Assembly: GCF_012927455.1 (NCBI RefSeq)
Contig: NZ_JABBPE010000021.1
Location: forward strand, 1 to 64,000
Length of the DNA stretch: 64,000 nucleotides
Direction: 5' to 3'
Source: Polaromonas sp.
GTDB taxonomy: Bacteria > Pseudomonadota > Gammaproteobacteria > Burkholderiales > Burkholderiaceae_C
The notes below the pieces were generated by a model. The model was not told the DNA's origin, ran no database searches, and saw only the letters and a program-made list of their open reading frames with translations. The position numbers and the translations under genes are program-made. Below, one piece after another: positions 61,779 to 64,000 of this stretch. Within the stretch, counting starts at the first letter, position 1; every line of letters starts with the position of its first letter.

Positions 61779-63647
61779 ATGAACGCGATATTCAAACCTT
61801 CCAAGCCGGCAGACCACGCATGCCGAGACCTTTGCACCGAGCTCTCGCTTCTTGACGCGGGGCAACGCGGGCTGCAAAGAACCTTGCAGGCCTTGTTCAG
61901 GGAAAATTTATTGCCCAGGGCGCATTTGATCGTCGAGGAGGGAATTGCCTGGCTGCCGCTTTGGTCGCAACAAGGCTTGCTGCGTTTTGAAGGCTTGCAG
62001 ATCGGGGGCATCGGGGACTGCCAGTTATCCGGGTCCATTGCGTATTACAAGACTGGCGAGCGCCCGCTGCCGGTGGCCACGGCCTCGGTGCTGCTGGCTT
62101 GCATTGCCGACTCGCTACCCGGGCAGATGCCAGCAGACGACCTGCAACGGCTCATCGGGGAGCTGGACAACAGCCTGGAAAACGACGCGCTGTGCCTGAG
62201 CTACCGGCAGAGTTGGGCGCGGCGATTGACGACAGAACTTGGCACGGATGGGCACTGCTTCATCGCGGCGGTGAGAAATTCTGCGCTGAAGAACCCGGCA
62301 CTGTTGCTGGAGCAATGGGGTACTTTGGGTCACCCATGGCATCCGACGCACAAAGCCAAGCTGGGGCTGACTGCTGACGAAGTCGTCGCCTTCTCGCCGG
62401 AATTCCAGCCGGCGCTTGAGGTGCCGCTGGCAGCGATCCGGTCGGACAAGGCGCATGCCGCGTTTTCCGAAGAAGGTGCTGACTATCGCCTATGGTTTGC
62501 GCTGACGTTTCCCCTGATGTGGTCCAAGTGGGAAGACCGCCTGAACCAACTGCGGCAAGATCCTCATGCATGGTTGCCGCTGCCGCTGCATCCGTACCAG
62601 GCGCAGCAATTGATTCCGCATAAATTCGCAGCAGAAATCGCGGCGGGCGACTTGCTGCTGCTGCCCGGCGTCAGCTTTACCGCGGCGCCCACCATGTCGT
62701 TCCGGACCGTGGTACCCGAAGGTTCGGCGGAATTGCCGCATGTGAAATTGCCGGTTTCGCTGCGTTTGACCAGTGTGCAACGCACTGTGTCCCCCAAGTC
62801 CGCCGTCATGGGGCCGCGTCTGACGCGGCTGCTCACGACCATCGTCGCGCATGAAAGCGGTTTTGGCGAAACACTGGATATCGTTGGCGAAGACGTCGGG
62901 CTGCACTATATCGACCCGGACCGCGATGACGACCGCGCACGGCACTTGTCGGTCCTGTTTCGCGCCAATCCGATGCGCAAATGCACCGAGGCGCTGTTCC
63001 CGGTGCCGGTCGGCTCGCTGTTCGCAGACTCGCCTTTTGGCGGACGTCCAATCGTCACAGATTTGGTGGGCCTGTCGTTCGGCGATCACCCCAACGGGGC
63101 CCTGGCCTTTTTTGAGCGCTACGCGGCCACGGTGGTGACGGCAACGCTGAGCGCCTACCTGCTGTACGGCATCGCTTTCGAGGCGCATCAGCAAAACAGC
63201 TTCATCATGGTCAATCAACGCTACGAACCGGCGCAGCTGCTGGTGCGTGACTTTGGCGACTTGCGGGTACATGCGCCGACATTGCAGCGCGCCGGCCTGG
63301 AACTGGTGGCGTATCGCCCCGGATTTACCGTGTTTGAGTCCGCCGAGCCGGTGCGCGACAAGCTGCTGCATGCGGTCATGCTCTGCCACCTGGCGGAACT
63401 CGCGCTGCTGCTGTCACGCACTTATAACCATCCGGAGGCCAGCTTCTGGGATATTTTGCGGCGCCAGATCGAGAATGTGTTTGACCGCCTGCGTGCGCGT
63501 ACCGAGCCGCGACGCTGGGACGCCGAACGCCGTGCGCTGCTGCAAGGCGATTGGCCGGCGAAGTCGTTTCTGCGCATGCGGCTGACCGATTGCTCGGACG
63601 ACGTGCATGGCCACATGCCCAACCCGCTGAAAATCGCTGCGCTCTGA
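61779..63647 (+). CDS. IucA/IucC-family NRPS-independent siderophore synthetase
   Basis: A 622-residue NIS synthetase that joins citrate-type carboxylates to amines or alcohols with ATP. Typical motifs are GHPWHPTHKAKLG (ATP/carboxylate site), LPLPLHPYQAQ, the TAAPTMSFRTV segment, LPVSLRLTSVQRTVS and AFEAHQQNS, then the basic LVRDFGD. The product class cannot be fixed: only one synthetase is seen, and the operon runs off the window. The Fur box and the following MFS gene support a siderophore locus. The start at MNAIFKPSKPA is used; an in-frame TTG lies 15 bp upstream. Confidence 0.93.
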   Translation: MNAIFKPSKPADHACRDLCTELSLLDAGQRGLQRTLQALFRENLLPRAHLIVEEGIAWLPLWSQQGLLRFEGLQIGGIGDCQLSGSIAYYKTGERPLPVATASVLLACIADSLPGQMPADDLQRLIGELDNSLENDALCLSYRQSWARRLTTELGTDGHCFIAAVRNSALKNPALLLEQWGTLGHPWHPTHKAKLGLTADEVVAFSPEFQPALEVPLAAIRSDKAHAAFSEEGADYRLWFALTFPLMWSKWEDRLNQLRQDPHAWLPLPLHPYQAQQLIPHKFAAEIAAGDLLLLPGVSFTAAPTMSFRTVVPEGSAELPHVKLPVSLRLTSVQRTVSPKSAVMGPRLTRLLTTIVAHESGFGETLDIVGEDVGLHYIDPDRDDDRARHLSVLFRANPMRKCTEALFPVPVGSLFADSPFGGRPIVTDLVGLSFGDHPNGALAFFERYAATVVTATLSAYLLYGIAFEAHQQNSFIMVNQRYEPAQLLVRDFGDLRVHAPTLQRAGLELVAYRPGFTVFESAEPVRDKLLHAVMLCHLAELALLLSRTYNHPEASFWDILRRQIENVFDRLRARTEPRRWDAERRALLQGDWPAKSFLRMRLTDCSDDVHGHMPNPLKIAAL

Positions 63648-64000
63648 TGGCTAGTTCTGCAACCGGCAGCCGCACCGTGCTGCGCTGGCTGTTTCTTATC
63701 CAGCTGGTATCGATGGGCGCCATGGAAATGAGCGCGCCCTTCTGGCCGCTCCATCTGCGGGCGCTTGGAGGGCTGTCGCCGCAGGCGCTGGCCTGGGCGA
63801 GCGCCATGGCCTACGCCGGACCGCTGGCCATGGCGATGTGCTTTACCCCCTGGTGGGGCCGTCTGGGGGATCGCACGGGTCATAAGCCGATGCTGTTGCG
63901 GGCCTTGCTCGCACTGGCCGTCACCCAGCTATGGATCGGTATGGCCGACGATATCGTGACTCTGCTGGCTGTCCGTCTGGTGCAGGGCGCGCTGGCCGGA
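63647..64000 (+). CDS. MFS transporter, probable siderophore exporter (truncated by window end)
   Basis: The ATG shares a base with the synthetase stop (TGATG), so the two are translated together. The visible 118 residues hold three to four helices and the MFS loop motif PWWGRLGDRTGHKPMLL. In NIS siderophore operons an MFS gene after the synthetase commonly exports the product. The remaining two thirds lie beyond 64000. Confidence 0.88.
   Translation, partial: MASSATGSRTVLRWLFLIQLVSMGAMEMSAPFWPLHLRALGGLSPQALAWASAMAYAGPLAMAMCFTPWWGRLGDRTGHKPMLLRALLALAVTQLWIGMADDIVTLLAVRLVQGALAG

Overview
The window is GC-rich and reads as a chromosomal segment of a beta-proteobacterium, most likely Comamonadaceae (Burkholderiales) and close to Polaromonas or Rhodoferax. 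This rests on protein style, on QueE with a CX14CX2C cluster motif, and on two dispersed repeat families that recur between and inside genes. No rRNA, CRISPR array, plasmid or prophage module is visible. The genus is inferred, not proven.

Layout. 1-2117: the right end of an IS3-type element, then an mntP manganese exporter behind a yybP-ykoY-type Mn riboswitch, then the Co/Ni exporter dmeF. 2259-4786: a lipocalin, then a graveyard of broken genes (ModA-like binding protein with an internal deletion, flavin monooxygenase N-terminus, an orphan C-terminus). 4787-18799: a purine salvage and catabolism island. It holds xanthine dehydrogenase xdhAB divergent from a BMP-type nucleoside/purine ABC importer, then adenine deaminase, an MFS carrier, queE and guanine deaminase; no xdhC is present. 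18941-21685: dcd, slyX and a decayed NitT/TauT-type ABC transporter around an intact MarR gene. 21826-26854: thiS-thiG, then an unusual trio: a protein with three QueD/PTPS-like domains, ycaO, and a RIO-type kinase that overlaps ycaO by 4 bp. 27381-38356: mixed housekeeping genes (photolyase remnant, ornithine cyclodeaminase family protein, DUF4136 lipoprotein, YpfJ protease, rhlE, yihY, apaH, CorC/HlyC-type protein, yhcC, dinB). 38723-38796: a sequence-divergent tRNA-Gly(CCC).

38855-49105: an eight-gene leftward operon, gabT-potADBC-speB/gbuA-gabD-dsrE, with a divergent MocR/GabR-type regulator. Read together, it imports a polyamine or guanidino compound, releases urea to give GABA (if the ureohydrolase is a guanidinobutyrase), and converts GABA to succinate. 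50200-61561: alaS, eutBC, egtD, two Tat-exported proteins (a TlpA-like thioredoxin and a transglutaminase-like protein), a DUF418 membrane protein that lacks an ATG start, a pseudouridine synthase and trmB. 61722-64000: a Fur box, an IucA/IucC-type siderophore synthetase and the start of an MFS exporter cut by the window edge.

The most notable signals are: (i) the triple QueD-like chain, whose family active-site residues are split between its domains, next to ycaO and the RIO kinase; (ii) a 102-bp (34-codon) repeat, open in all six frames, inserted in frame between the two iron-sulfur domains of XdhA; (iii) a second, roughly 55-bp hairpin repeat found in intergenic gaps and also inside coding sequence (DinB C-terminus, XdhA linker, possibly a small membrane protein); and (iv) the odd tRNA-Gly.
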